From: Asterionellopsis glacialis | Lineage: Eukaryota; Bacillariophyta; Plagiogrammaphyceae; Rhaphoneidales; Asterionellopsidaceae | DNA length: 18,171 nucleotides | Direction: 5' to 3' | Assembly: GCA_014885115.2 (NCBI GenBank) | Contig: WKLE02006691.1 | Coordinates: forward strand, 30,244 to 48,414 | Shown here: piece by piece, positions 1 through 8,991 of the stretch | How the letters are laid out: each line of letters begins with the position of its first letter | Position numbering within the stretch: the stretch's first letter is position 1 | Translations under genes and position numbers: made by a program | Notes under the pieces: model-generated | The model's input: only the letters and a program-made list of their open reading frames with translations | Told to the model about the DNA's origin: nothing | The model's database searches: none

Positions 1-127
1 AGCTCCAGAAGAAGCATCACGACACAAACGTTCGGAGGTTTGAGCCGGAGGGAATGTGAGGTGAGTGAAACATTTTATTTATATATTGGAATCCTGTCCG
101 GCCAGCGCCAGAAGAAGCATCACGACA
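1..127. repeat. 24-bp direct repeat pair at the left edge
   Basis: Bases 1-24 and 104-127 are the same 24-mer with a single mismatch (T4 versus G107), containing CCAGAAGAAGCATCACGACA. Each copy is followed by a good splice-donor-like string: GAG|GTGAGT at 58-66 and TTA|GTAAGT at 154-162. Frame 1 is open from the window edge to a stop at 175-177. This could be the tail of a gene that starts left of the window, or a decayed local duplication. The repeat is plain to see; coding status cannot be decided from one edge. Confidence 0.45.
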
Positions 128-177
128 GAACAAGAACGGTTACGGGATCGCCATTAGTAAGTATGTATGTGGAGTAA

Positions 178-790
178 CTATCATGCGTCAAGATGATTTA
201 TCAGGCAGGGTCTGGTCCGACATGCTTCTAAAATAATAATCTATCGTGGGTACCAGGTAGCTGGTGGGACTAGTACGATTTTTTCCTACAAATCGAAAGG
301 AGGTGTTTTTCTTGTACCGGCTTTCGACGTACGCGTTCTCTCTGTAATTACCGTTGCTTGGCTTAGTTCAAACTTATGGCGTCGATTAGAAAGAATTGAA
401 ACACGATTCTCAAAAGAAAAGAAATAATAGAAAACCAGATATCATCCGCAATCACATCAACATTAGCAGTCGTAATTGTTTTGAACGTTTGTCTGCGTGT
501 TTGCGAATCAAAACCAAAACCTTTCACACTACGGTCACATTGCAGAGTTACTAAAATCGTGCAAGTTGGATATCACAGACACCCAGAATAACAACCATAG
601 GGTTCGCATTTCGCAGTCCCAGTCAGTCATTGCGAGCCATTCCGTCTGAGAATCAAATATTGGTTTCGTTCTTTTACAACTTCCAAAATATTTGACTCCA
701 ATATCAAGAATATCGATCGTGTTTTCAAATAATATCTTTCTGTTCCTATAGAGATATCATTATCTTAAAAATATAATTAATGCCCAGAAA
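178..790. other. Spacer upstream of the RING gene
   Basis: No convincing gene or RNA was found here. The last 130 bases before the ATG at 791 are AT-rich, with ATATC/ATATT strings, as expected of a 5' flank. No strong TATA box or other named element can be defended. Confidence 0.5.
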
Positions 791-1937
791 ATGGTAGAAG
801 AGATTTACAGAAATATGACGAATAACAAGACGATGGAGGAACCAATATCATCATTGTTCGAGGGCGATAATGATGCTACTGACAATAATGTCGAAAAAAA
901 TGCATTTGTCGACGACTTTGGTTCCTTTGTGGCACTTGTTTGTGCAGTATCCTTTGTTTTAGTTATTGTTGGATTTTGGTTACGCGAATATTGCAAACGC
1001 AAACATGGACGCGATATTTGCATCGGTGCTGCAACTGTTCGTGGTGGAATGGCTTCTCATAATCGAGCATCAGCGGTACAACCACATCAAGACAATAGTA
1101 TGGTCGACGAAGATGAACAGCTTGCTCGCCAATTACAAGAACAATTTAAAGAAGAAGAAAAGGAAGCAAGGTTAGAACGAAAGCGGCAAGAACGTAGGAA
1201 AAAATACAAAGCATTGTTAAAAAAAAACACCATGGTACGTGCAATTGCCATCTTGATATCGACTGTATGCATTTTGCCTTTTTTAAGTAGGGGATGTCAC
1301 GGACTAAATTGTTTGGTGAATTTCAAATTTCTTCTTTCTTTAGGTTGTGAAAGAGGATCAACTATTCTACTTACCCCCCGATATAGAGTCTGGTGAATTT
1401 TCTCCAGAACTACATGAGCAGCATAAACAACAGACTGATATTTCTGATGTTGATACGGCGCAAGGTAGTGACGACAACGACCCAGTAGAATCAATACAGC
1501 AACACCATTACAATGAAGATGCGCTTCGTTTGAAAATACCGGAAACAGAAAAACATAAATGTGTATCTGGAACTTGTACAATTTGTATTTGTCCTTACGA
1601 GGTTGGCGAACGTGTGATTTGGTCAACGAATGAATCATGCAAGCATGCATTCCACGAGGAATGTATATTACTGTGGCTTAGTAAAGGAAAGAAACGTTGT
1701 CCTGTATGTCGATATTATTTCTGTCCTACATTACATTTGAACAAGGAAGATGTGAAACAACTGACAGAAGATGCAGAACGGGAAGATGAAGAAGAATCGG
1801 AAAATAGCGACGGTGAGAGATCAACACATGAAGAAGAAACCGCTAGTGCAGAAGATAATAATGATGCTGAAAGCACACAGAGCCATGCATCAGAACACCA
1901 TCAATACGATGGTGGAAATCCGTTCACTGGTTTCTAA
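791..1937 (+). CDS. Membrane-anchored RING-H2 finger protein (probable E3 ubiquitin ligase), two exons
   Basis: The exons are 791-1234 and 1344-1937. The intron at 1235-1343 (GTACGT...CTTTAG, 109 nt, phase 0) joins two open frames into a 345-residue protein. A single hydrophobic segment lies at residues 44-64. A basic-acidic helical stretch at 106-145 begins DEDEQLARQLQEQ and looks like a coiled coil. The RING-H2 finger has C226-x2-C229, C247-x-H249-x2-H252-x2-C255 and C267-x2-C270, a complete C3H2C3 set of zinc ligands. The tail (about 290-335) is very acidic. RING-H2 proteins recruit E2 enzymes and transfer ubiquitin, so an E3 role at an internal or plasma membrane is inferred; the substrate is unknown. 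Retaining the intron would end the protein at 1396, before the RING. The start is the first Met of the open frame. Confidence 0.85.
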
Positions 1938-2012
1938 AACTATTCTGCGAATTTGTTGGACACTACCAACCTAATCATAGAACTATAAATTCTCAATGTG
2001 GTTGCCTGTCAA

Positions 2013-2018
2013 AATAAA
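2013..2018 (+). terminator. Candidate poly(A) signal of the RING gene
   Basis: A canonical AATAAA sits 76 bases after the RING gene stop codon, a usual distance for a 3' UTR. This is sequence match only; cleavage-site data are absent. Confidence 0.4.
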
Positions 2019-2154
2019 GCGCCTACCTTAATGAGCCAGCTGAAGCATAAACACAAAACAACGTGAGCAACTCTTCTACGTTATCTCGAGGCCTCTGGAG
2101 GAGCAAGAAAACACCCCCTTTAAAGGTATACTAGACGGCTTTGAGGACAGAATC

Positions 2155-2174
2155 AATAAAATAAAATTTATTTT
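2155..2174. terminator. Candidate two-sided poly(A) region
   Basis: The run AATAAAATAAAATTTATTTT carries AATAAA on the plus strand (2155-2160) and on the minus strand (TTTATT at 2167-2172). It is nearly self-complementary and lies between the two converging genes, about 160 bases past the HAD gene stop. It could serve both transcripts. This is an inference from the hexamers alone. Confidence 0.4.
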
Positions 2175-2330
2175 CAAAACACAAGATAAAGCTGGTTCTA
2201 CTTGCGCTGTGCAAAGCTGGCACTTGACAAAAAATTAAAAGGGTATAATGCGATATGTGCGAAAAATATGTTTCCAACAATTACGAGAAGGGTACGTCCA
2301 TAAATAGTTTGGGTTTGTTCTTTTTCATTT

Positions 2331-3481
2331 TCAATTTGGCAAATGTTCTTTCATGTTGCATGATAACCCCCATTGAGTTCCATCAAAGGCCCATAAATCA
2401 TCTACTACTACGTCTGCAATAGGTTCAAAGACAGATTTTGACATTCGTGGATCTGGTACAGCAACCACAACACATCCTGCTGTCTTTCCTGATTTTACCC
2501 CTGACATGGAATCTTCAAATACCATGCATTCTGAAGGGTCATATCCAAGACCTATGCAGTCACACAAATAGAGAAAGAGTGAGGAAGGGGAGAAAGAACA
2601 GAAAAAGAGAAGATACTTCCTCACTTTGTATTCAACTATTTATGCAAAGATCCGCTTTGTTTTACCCTTCATAACTATATTGCTCGGAAAGAAAAACTAA
2701 AGAGCAAGCTTCCAATCACGCCAAATAAGAAATACTTACGTCGGGCTGCTTCAATAAATATATCTGGTGCAGGTTTGCCGTTCTTCACATTTGGGTCATC
2801 ACCAGTTACAATTTCTTTCATGTGCTGAAACATGTGTTCATGCCTATTTAAAAGATAAACAGAGGAAAAAATATAAAATCAAGGCATGCTGAGATTAGTT
2901 TTGAAGGTACATTGACAGCTAGTTCGTTCAAATAACAAAAGGAAAAACATACTTTTGTCTCTTCATATCCACTGCTGCCTTTCTACTCGATGTGGCAATG
3001 GCCATGGGGACATTTGATTTTGCTAACTGCTTTACAAGTTCATGAGCTCCTGGACATGCACTCACTTGAGGGCATAAGTCATTGAGATTTGACTCCCAAC
3101 TATCCCAAAATTCACTTCTATAAATGTAAGGTAGGAGGGTGTATTTTTTGTCAGATAAAACGATAATAATACCACATCTCAATACAAATGAATTCTCTTC
3201 TCTCAAAAACTATCGAAAACGATAACTTACAAGGGCAATGGATCGTCTTTGGCTACACCCCAATGTTCTTCTCCGTACTTCTGCACAATAGGGACCCATT
3301 CTGATCCTCGTAATCCAAGAATTTGTTTTTTGACTTCCCAAGGAAGTCTCCCACCAAGCCGTTCTTTCACATCGGAGGGAAGCTTCTCCCCAAACGCTAA
3401 AATGACAGCAGTATCACTCAACGCCTCTGTGTCTAGAAGTGTACCGTCAAGGTCGAAAATGACAGCTTTGATGGTTTTCAT
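2331..3481 (-). CDS. HAD-superfamily phosphatase, pseudouridine-5'-phosphatase (HDHD1/PUDP)-like, four exons
   Basis: The exons on the minus strand are 3481-3231, 3117-2953, 2843-2740 and 2551-2331. The introns are 3230-3118 (GTAAGT...TATAG), 2952-2844 (GTATGT...AATAG) and 2739-2552 (GTAAGT...CATAG). The phases match and give 246 residues. The HAD motifs are intact: nucleophile and acid D10 and D12 (FDLDGT), T126 (AIATSSR), K162 (NGKPAPD) and E186-D187 (VFEDSMSG). The helical cap lies between motifs I and II. The stretches ATSSRKAAVDMK, GDDPNVKNGKPAPDIF and VFEDSMSGV resemble human HDHD1, which dephosphorylates pseudouridine 5'-phosphate. Substrate assignment is by similarity and could be another sugar or nucleotide phosphate. 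No targeting sequence is visible, so a cytosolic site is likely. Its length is close to that family's. Confidence 0.85.
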
Positions 3482-4526
3482 TTCAACGGCAAGAGCTTGT
3501 CAACTTTGGTAACAGATGAAGGTTCGTAACCTTGAAATTGTGTGATCAAGGTTGTGATTTGTGATCAACGGAGTCACTAGAGTAAGGAGTCCTGCAAAAA
3601 CGAACTAGGACTACATGCATCGATTTGCTCGTGAGTTTGTTTGTTGACTTGCTCGACTCTTATAAAAAATGACACTTGCTATTCCCTATCGAACTGAACA
3701 CGCACACGACCGGAAGACGGGAAACACGCGCCCAGACCGCCCCAAAACTTTATTTTTATCGATCAAACACCTAACGCTGGTTATGAGCTTTTTTCCCAGT
3801 CGTTTTATTGTGTCGTGCTTCTAGGTATACTTAGATGCACGACTCGTAAACAAAAAATGTGCACTGTAATGTAATCAGTCAACGGTCTAAATCAGATACT
3901 CTTTTATCTTAGTCTACTTAGAATGAGAACATGCTTGTCGATCATGACAGAAGTAAAGACATTTGGACCAATTCAACAAACCAAAACCATATGTTCTCTA
4001 TGCAATGATAGTTTCACCAGATTGTTTTAGGTGCATACCAATACTCCGAGATAAATTTTAGACTTCTCTTATTTGTGTGTGCCAGTTTTTGTGATACTCT
4101 TACAGTACAACATTGAAAATGAAGATAAGTTAGTATTGTCATTTCATTTCTTTTTTACATTTGAAATTGGTAGCATGACGATAGAACTAAGTTTCACTCT
4201 AGACTATGAATAGAGGATAAATATTGAATCGTACGTGTTCAACATTGCATTTCAACTTCATTCGGGTGGGGGTTTGAATCCATCTATGCGTACTCGTTCG
4301 CGTTCATTCAATACTAGGTACATTTCTACATGCAACATTCCTGCGCCTGGTGGGTCTCATCTCGCGCCATTTTCCTCTTCACACGTCAGACTACATGCAT
4401 AATAGAGATTCACCATGTTCGGTATGATGAAGGCCATTGAGGAGGTCATCTTTAATCTTCACACGACGATCGATTTTCGCTGAAAAGCATACTCTTGAGA
4501 ATTTTGCCCATCTTTCGAAATAAATC
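3482..4526. other. Divergent spacer between the HAD and histidine-phosphatase genes
   Basis: This 1,045-base stretch is the shared upstream region of two diverging genes. I found no supported ORF, tRNA or mobile element. A short direct repeat TGTGATCAA occurs at 3541-3549 and 3560-3568, within 90 bases of the HAD start codon. The rest is unremarkable AT-rich sequence. Confidence 0.5.
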
Positions 4527-5360
4527 ATGATCATACCTAGGGCAATGTTTCGCTTTTCAAGCATCGCTGCTGGTATGATGTTCGCCAGAATTGGACAACA
4601 AGAATCTAGTACTGAATGTGAAATAGAAAGCGTCAAGGACAGAGGAATTCAATTTGCTAACAGTTTACCCCAACTTCCTGATCACTGTAAAAGGATCTAT
4701 TTGCTAAGGCATGGTCAAACTGAGTGGAATTTAAAAGGTTTAATGCAAGGAGGTACATATGACATCCCATTGAATGAGAATGGTTTAGAACAAGCAGCAC
4801 TTGCGTCGGAAGAGTTATCAGGAATTTCGTTGGATATAATTGTTTCGTCTCATTTAAAACGGGCACATCAAACAGCCAATGTCATTCACCAAAAAACACA
4901 ATCACAAGCCAAACGTTTGGTTTTCTCCCAATTCGGAGAAATGAAATTTGGAAACTTTGAAGGTAATCCTATCCGTGGACCTGATGCTACAGAAGAAACC
5001 AAGTCAAGGTTTGAACTGCTAAATGATCAAATGATTCGAAACTTAGACCAACCGTGGCCAGGTGATGGAGGTGAGAGCACAAGAGACGTCGAAGTTCGCT
5101 CTAGGAAAGGAATCGATGAGATTTTAAGCCGCTACAAGGAGGAGAAGCATATCGCTATTGTTGCACATGGAAGGACCAATAAAATCCTATTGGCATCACT
5201 TCTACTTAATGATGCCTCACAGTTTCGAACGATAAAACAAGGTAATACGTGCATCAATGTTATCGACTTCAATGAACGTGAAAATCGGTGGAGCACAGTT
5301 CTCGTCAACTATATTGATCATACCGAATCAAAAGGGGCAGGATCCGGTGGAACAATGTAA
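4527..5360 (+). CDS. Histidine phosphatase (phosphoglycerate-mutase-like, broad-specificity type)
   Basis: This is a 277-residue, single-exon protein. The histidine-phosphatase signature LRHGQTEWN places Arg61 and catalytic His62. The downstream motif SSHLKRAHQTA gives the phosphate-pocket Arg112. FGEMKFGNFEG supplies the acidic proton donor (about E138). VAHGRTNKI gives the second catalytic His214. The spacing fits the cofactor-independent-of-BPG phosphatase branch (CobC/GpmB-like) better than glycolytic dPGM, but the substrate is unknown. About 50 residues precede the domain; the first 25 (MIIPRAMFRFSSIAAG...) are basic and amphipathic with no acids, which suggests a mitochondrial presequence. 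Met7 (ATG 4545) and Met17/18 are alternative starts. The C-terminus ends in a Gly/Ser tail. Confidence 0.85.
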   Translation: MIIPRAMFRFSSIAAGMMFARIGQQESSTECEIESVKDRGIQFANSLPQLPDHCKRIYLLRHGQTEWNLKGLMQGGTYDIPLNENGLEQAALASEELSGISLDIIVSSHLKRAHQTANVIHQKTQSQAKRLVFSQFGEMKFGNFEGNPIRGPDATEETKSRFELLNDQMIRNLDQPWPGDGGESTRDVEVRSRKGIDEILSRYKEEKHIAIVAHGRTNKILLASLLLNDASQFRTIKQGNTCINVIDFNERENRWSTVLVNYIDHTESKGAGSGGTM

Positions 5361-5713
5361 CCAATCATTTTTAGTGACAACTGTTCGGCATAAAGTCTGA
5401 GCTGTTCACAGCAATCAGGGGAACTTCACAGGAAAGTCGTTGTTGATCCAAAATATATCAATATCATTTACATATTTACGTGTGTAATAGTTTAAACTGT
5501 GACTATTATCTATGGAACAAATTATTCGAAACCAGTAAACGACGAAGCCTTTGAAAGTCACCAGCTAATAGAAAACTAAAAAAGCGATGGCGAATTTTAA
5601 GAAATTGCCTAAATGGATTTTGCTTGCATGATTTCACCTAATCATTTAGAAGCATTGTTTTTTGGTTGAGTACTGCTTGCTGATATCCCAAATGGGTAAC
5701 AGAGAGAAACGAA
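5361..5713. other. Convergent 3' spacer
   Basis: These 353 bases separate converging stop codons. No coding potential, RNA gene or canonical AATAAA on either strand was found. Confidence 0.5.
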
Positions 5714-6583
5714 TTACAACAAGTCGAACTTATTGAGACCTGACGAATCGACTTTGACACTCTTACATGTTTCTTTCTGAGCTGTGTTACCATGTTTCCA
5801 ACCAACAAATATGACCCCGTCTTCGCTAGTTGAGCAGTCTCTATGATTTTGTTGGGTTTGATTTAAATCGCATGCTTTCTTTTCAAATGACGATATGATA
5901 TCTCCCGTGGAGATCACACTCGGCACTGTAGCCTTGGCTACAGCGTTATTATAATCCGTATCTGCGCTGTTTCGTATGGCTTTACGAAGGCGTGCATTTT
6001 CATCAGCAAGGTCCAATAGCTTCACACTTTGTGCCGCCAGATGTTGCTGATTTTCAAATTTTTCAGCATTGTGACGTGCTTGTGCCTTTGCTAGCTGAAG
6101 CTTTAGACTAGCCACAGTTTCCTCAAGGACTAAAAGAGATTGCTTTTGAAGTTCAAGTTTACGGTTCAGTTCATCATTTTTCATTTGTTCTTGACTGAGA
6201 CAATCTATAAATATCGGAATAACTGTGTTGTCCATTTCCTGTTTTGTGATTTCTGACTGATCAGACTTACAGGTGTCATGTTGATCGCTGCCTGTGAGTT
6301 CCATCTCTTCAGACATTTGAATATCTCTTTGATCGTCACTTTGGGTAAAAAGAAAGGATATCTCATCGTCTTGATCACTACTCTGAGAGAAGAGCCTATT
6401 TATCCTGTCTTCTATTGCATCTCGTGTTTCTACTATTGATTCATTAGTTGCATCTCGTTTTTCCACACGTTTTTCCACACGTTGTTCCACTGATGATTCA
6501 CCAATTTCCTGGACTGTGCATGTATCCAATGTTAAAGTCGTCGAAGTATCGCTTTCACTCGTTATCATCCTATCAAATCCCAT
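5714..6583 (-). CDS. Unknown coiled-coil protein
   Basis: I do not recognise a family for this 289-residue, single-exon protein. The N-terminal half is acidic and Ser/Thr/Gln-rich. It contains a Glu-Lys-Arg stretch at 32-44 (EQRVEKRVEKRD) and a near-duplicate pair, LFSQSSDQDDEI (64-75) and LFTQSDDQRDI (78-88). A long heptad-like helix runs from about 130 to 203 (QEQMKNDELNRKLELQKQ to DLADENARLRKA), consistent with a parallel coiled coil. The C-terminal 85 residues are predicted to be disordered, with a short hydrophobic patch VIFVGW at 257-262. There is no signal peptide or membrane segment. A scaffold or adaptor role is possible but is only inferred from the coiled coil. It diverges from the methyltransferase gene across a 611-base spacer. 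Confidence 0.65.
   Translation of the reverse strand: MGFDRMITSESDTSTTLTLDTCTVQEIGESSVEQRVEKRVEKRDATNESIVETRDAIEDRINRLFSQSSDQDDEISFLFTQSDDQRDIQMSEEMELTGSDQHDTCKSDQSEITKQEMDNTVIPIFIDCLSQEQMKNDELNRKLELQKQSLLVLEETVASLKLQLAKAQARHNAEKFENQQHLAAQSVKLLDLADENARLRKAIRNSADTDYNNAVAKATVPSVISTGDIISSFEKKACDLNQTQQNHRDCSTSEDGVIFVGWKHGNTAQKETCKSVKVDSSGLNKFDLL
6457..6492 (-). repeat. 12-bp tandem repeat inside the coiled-coil gene
   Basis: The plus strand reads GTTTTTCCACAC twice in succession (6457-6468, 6469-6480), followed by a degenerate third copy GTTGTTCCACTG (6481-6492). It encodes the EQRVEKRVEKR stretch, repeating in a four-residue unit (R-V-E-K). Replication slippage in multiples of 12 would preserve the frame. 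Confidence 0.7.
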
Positions 6584-7194
6584 GGTGAAAAGAATGAGTT
6601 CGCATGAAACATCAATCAGTACGTAAAAAAGGAAAAAAAAACGTTACAAGTTGCAAATCATTCCCATGTTCGCAAAGGCTGTTGGAGGGAGCATGCACGG
6701 ACTACTGGTAATATTATTGCATATATATAAATACAGGTTTCTTATCCGTTGAATTCTTAGTTGCAATTTGTATCCCATTCATATAAATCTAAACAATTAT
6801 TACCATATTGGACCGTTGGGATGGATTTACAGTTTTAGTACAGTAGTATATATCTGTTAATTTCATGGAGGTATGTTTTTTTTCTCAAGAGTTGTACCAG
6901 GTAACGGTTTTACATTACATATTATATTTTCCTACCTCTAAAATATCCAGCATACTGTACAGGTACATAAAAATTAGAAGTCTATTGGGACGGGGGTCCC
7001 ACAACCACAACCCACAATAAACCACTTCTCAAAGTTTTTCTTGGGTTGTTCCACTTTGACGATCTGGAGTTGACATGAGTGAAGGCTCTGACTGTCCTGG
7101 ATGCGGATGGACCAGAAACTGCTCATACAGAACTTCAAAGCTTTGCGACACAGCACAAAATTACCATCTGGCAAAGAACGCGATTAAAAACATT
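6584..7194. other. Divergent spacer between the coiled-coil and methyltransferase genes
   Basis: This AT-rich 611-base region has a TATATATAAATA string around 6722-6731 that resembles a TATA box but lies far from either start codon. The reading frame of the methyltransferase is open upstream to an ATG at 7075, so 7075-7194 could be coding if that start is used. I see no other gene. Confidence 0.45.
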
Positions 7195-8235
7195 ATGAAG
7201 TTGATTGTGTTTTGTAGAATACTTTTGTTGTTACTACCCGCAAGTTCACTATCTACTAGTTCTACTGTTGAAACAAGGACATCTGTTCTCCGTTCATGGG
7301 GTGGAGGTAAAAAGTTGGGTTGGATCCAAGAAAGACGACCAACAGAAAGTGATGTGACAGAAGTTTTGATTGGTTGGGAGGAGCCTGATAATGATGGGAC
7401 CGATGCACATCCAGATGGCAAGCAAAAGGATGACAATCATCATGGTATTATTGCCAAAGTATTGCTTCAGGAAAAACGGGACGTGGATTCTTTGAGTTCA
7501 TCTCTCTGGCCAGCTGCTTTGGCAGGATCTATACTTTTACGATCTCCATTAATGCAAGCTGCGTTAAAGGAAAAGACTGTACTCGAATTAGGCTCTGGCC
7601 TTGGCCTTGCAGGCCTCGTAGCAGCAACAGCTCCATCCAAACGATGCATTTTAACAGAAAGAGATGAAGATGCTATAGATATTTTAGAAGAAACAGCACA
7701 ACTGAACAGACAAAATGCTGCTTCGAGTGGTTCGATTGAATCATTGACTATCGGTGGCGAAATTGAAGCTCGAAAATTGGAATGGAGGGATGATCACACG
7801 CAAACGGACCTTTCTGCAGATGTTGTGATGGGTACTGATATTGCGTACTATCACTATCTTTTAAGGCCACTTATAGATACTACACAGGCACACTTAAACC
7901 AACACCACGAGGGGCTCTTCTATGTTGTAGGTCCTGCAAATCGTGAAGCTATGTGGGAACTTTATCACAATATAAAAGATGGTTGTTACAATCAGCTAAC
8001 GGATGAAAATGAACAGCCTTGGCCAGGGATGACATCTATGCTATTGTATGAGTTATCCGTTGGTTCATGGATTACTGATAGTACAAATAATCTCGATGAC
8101 GGTATGCCAGAAGAGACTGTCCCTATAGCAACCCTGATGCATGCAACAAAAAAAGGTTTATATGATTCCTTACTAGGTGACAATGATCACATTGCAACGG
8201 TGGAAGACGAAGAAAATCAGATGATTTCATTTTGA
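7195..8235 (+). CDS. SAM-dependent methyltransferase, Methyltransf_16 (METTL21/FAM86)-like, with signal peptide
   Basis: Counting from ATG 7195 gives 346 residues. Residues 1-19 (MKLIVFCRILLLLLPASS) form a clear signal peptide, which is why I prefer this start; an in-frame ATG at 7075 would bury it under 40 extra residues. Family marks follow in order: S-L-W105-P-A-A-L-A; motif I VLELGSGLGLAG (129-140); acidic motif-II-like LTERDEDA (153-160); and D215-I-A-Y218, the D-x-x-Y motif of family-16 protein lysine methyltransferases. The protein would therefore methylate a lysine (or another nucleophile) with SAM. The target is unknown. Most family members are cytosolic or nuclear. Here the presequence, with PASS|LSTSST resembling a weak plastid-type cleavage motif, suggests entry into the ER or plastid, which is inferred. 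The C-terminal 60 residues are poorly conserved and acidic. Confidence 0.8.
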   Translation: MKLIVFCRILLLLLPASSLSTSSTVETRTSVLRSWGGGKKLGWIQERRPTESDVTEVLIGWEEPDNDGTDAHPDGKQKDDNHHGIIAKVLLQEKRDVDSLSSSLWPAALAGSILLRSPLMQAALKEKTVLELGSGLGLAGLVAATAPSKRCILTERDEDAIDILEETAQLNRQNAASSGSIESLTIGGEIEARKLEWRDDHTQTDLSADVVMGTDIAYYHYLLRPLIDTTQAHLNQHHEGLFYVVGPANREAMWELYHNIKDGCYNQLTDENEQPWPGMTSMLLYELSVGSWITDSTNNLDDGMPEETVPIATLMHATKKGLYDSLLGDNDHIATVEDEENQMISF

Positions 8236-8991
8236 ATCAAAGGTTTACTATAGTGAATGAGCTAACTTAAACCATGAACTCGGAGATTGTAGTTGGAAGT
8301 GTTTTTGGAGGACTATTTTTTTTAGCAGCCCTGGCGTTAGGAGAGGCAGCAGCAAAGTTATGTCTATCTATATTCACACACAATACCAGCCCTCTGCACT
8401 CAATAAAATAAGAAATAGATTGAACTTGCTTTGAAACGCTATATCCAGTCAATAGAGACCTCGAACCTTTTGTTCTCCCCCCTAAATTTCCAACGAGAAA
8501 ACCTTGGCTGATAATGTAATCTATATATCAGATACTCGCAATGCATAAAAAGACCTTCTCTCTAGCTGGGTATTCATACTTGAATCATATTTTCACAATG
8601 CAGTTCTACCTAGTAGATTGCATACCATATCCCCAGCCTAGACCGTACTGTCAAGAATTTGAAGAATGGTCGGAAAAGCAAGATGATGATGGACCACAGG
8701 AAAAACCGAGAACACCGTCTAATTTATTTTACTCACTACTCTAAGAGTGCTGAGCAACAAACATCAAACTCGTTATCTTCGAAGCAAATACTTATAAATC
8801 AAGACTCTTTGATTTTCTCTGCATTGTGATGATACAGAAAAATTCAAAGAGCATGACATATCATGCAAGTCATTGATGTTTACACGCCAACTGCAAATTA
8901 CGCGTTGAAAATCTTGTATCCCATATTGTTTCGATGGTCGGAACTCGTATGCATATGGTATTGTTTGTCAAATCTTGTTTTGACTACAGCA
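8236..8991. other. Convergent spacer with two short ORFs
   Basis: This 756-base gap lies between the methyltransferase and glycosylase stop codons. It contains a possible 45-codon membrane ORF (8274-8411, listed separately). It also has a weaker 67-codon ORF at 8541-8744 with a Pro-rich, acidic end (YPQPRPYCQEFEEW) that matches nothing I know. An AATAAA at 8402-8407 could end the methyltransferase mRNA, and TTTATT at 8723-8728 is a candidate signal for the minus-strand gene. Confidence 0.45.
8274..8411 (+). CDS. Possible 45-residue single-pass membrane microprotein
   Basis: An ATG in a fair context (AAACCATGA) opens 45 codons, beginning MNSEIVVGSVFGGLFFLAAL. Residues 5-23 are strongly hydrophobic and could form one membrane helix, followed by AAAKLC and a short polar tail. 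It starts 38 bases after the methyltransferase stop, so it may simply be 3' UTR. No homolog is recognised and no phase-compatible, convincing intron links it to the ORF at 8541. This is a weak call. Confidence 0.2.
   Translation: MNSEIVVGSVFGGLFFLAALALGEAAAKLCLSIFTHNTSPLHSIK

Larger units (their letters stand above)
1938..2330. other. Convergent 3' spacer between the RING and HAD genes
   Basis: These 393 bases lie between two converging stop codons. No ORF or RNA gene is evident. The spacer holds the candidate poly(A) signals listed separately and an AT-rich near-palindrome in its centre. Confidence 0.6.

Noticed and set aside
1235..1396. Read-through extension of the RING gene's first ORF into the intron
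   Set aside because: The extension has no domain, and splicing at GTACGT/CTTTAG restores a frame with an intact RING-H2.
4271..4281. GGTTTGAATCC, similar to a tRNA B-box
   Set aside because: No matching A-box, acceptor stem or anticodon arm can be folded around it.
6722..6732. TATATATAAATA as a TATA box
   Set aside because: It is about 140 and 460 bases from the two start codons with no transcription-start data, so it was left as an AT-rich string.
8459..8475. Minus-strand GGTTCGAGGTC, similar to a tRNA T-arm
   Set aside because: The flanks do not form a T-stem or a cloverleaf.
8541..8744. 67-codon ORF considered as a second exon of the 8274 microprotein
   Set aside because: No donor in the first ORF gives a compatible phase with the acceptors at 8560, 8600 or 8612.
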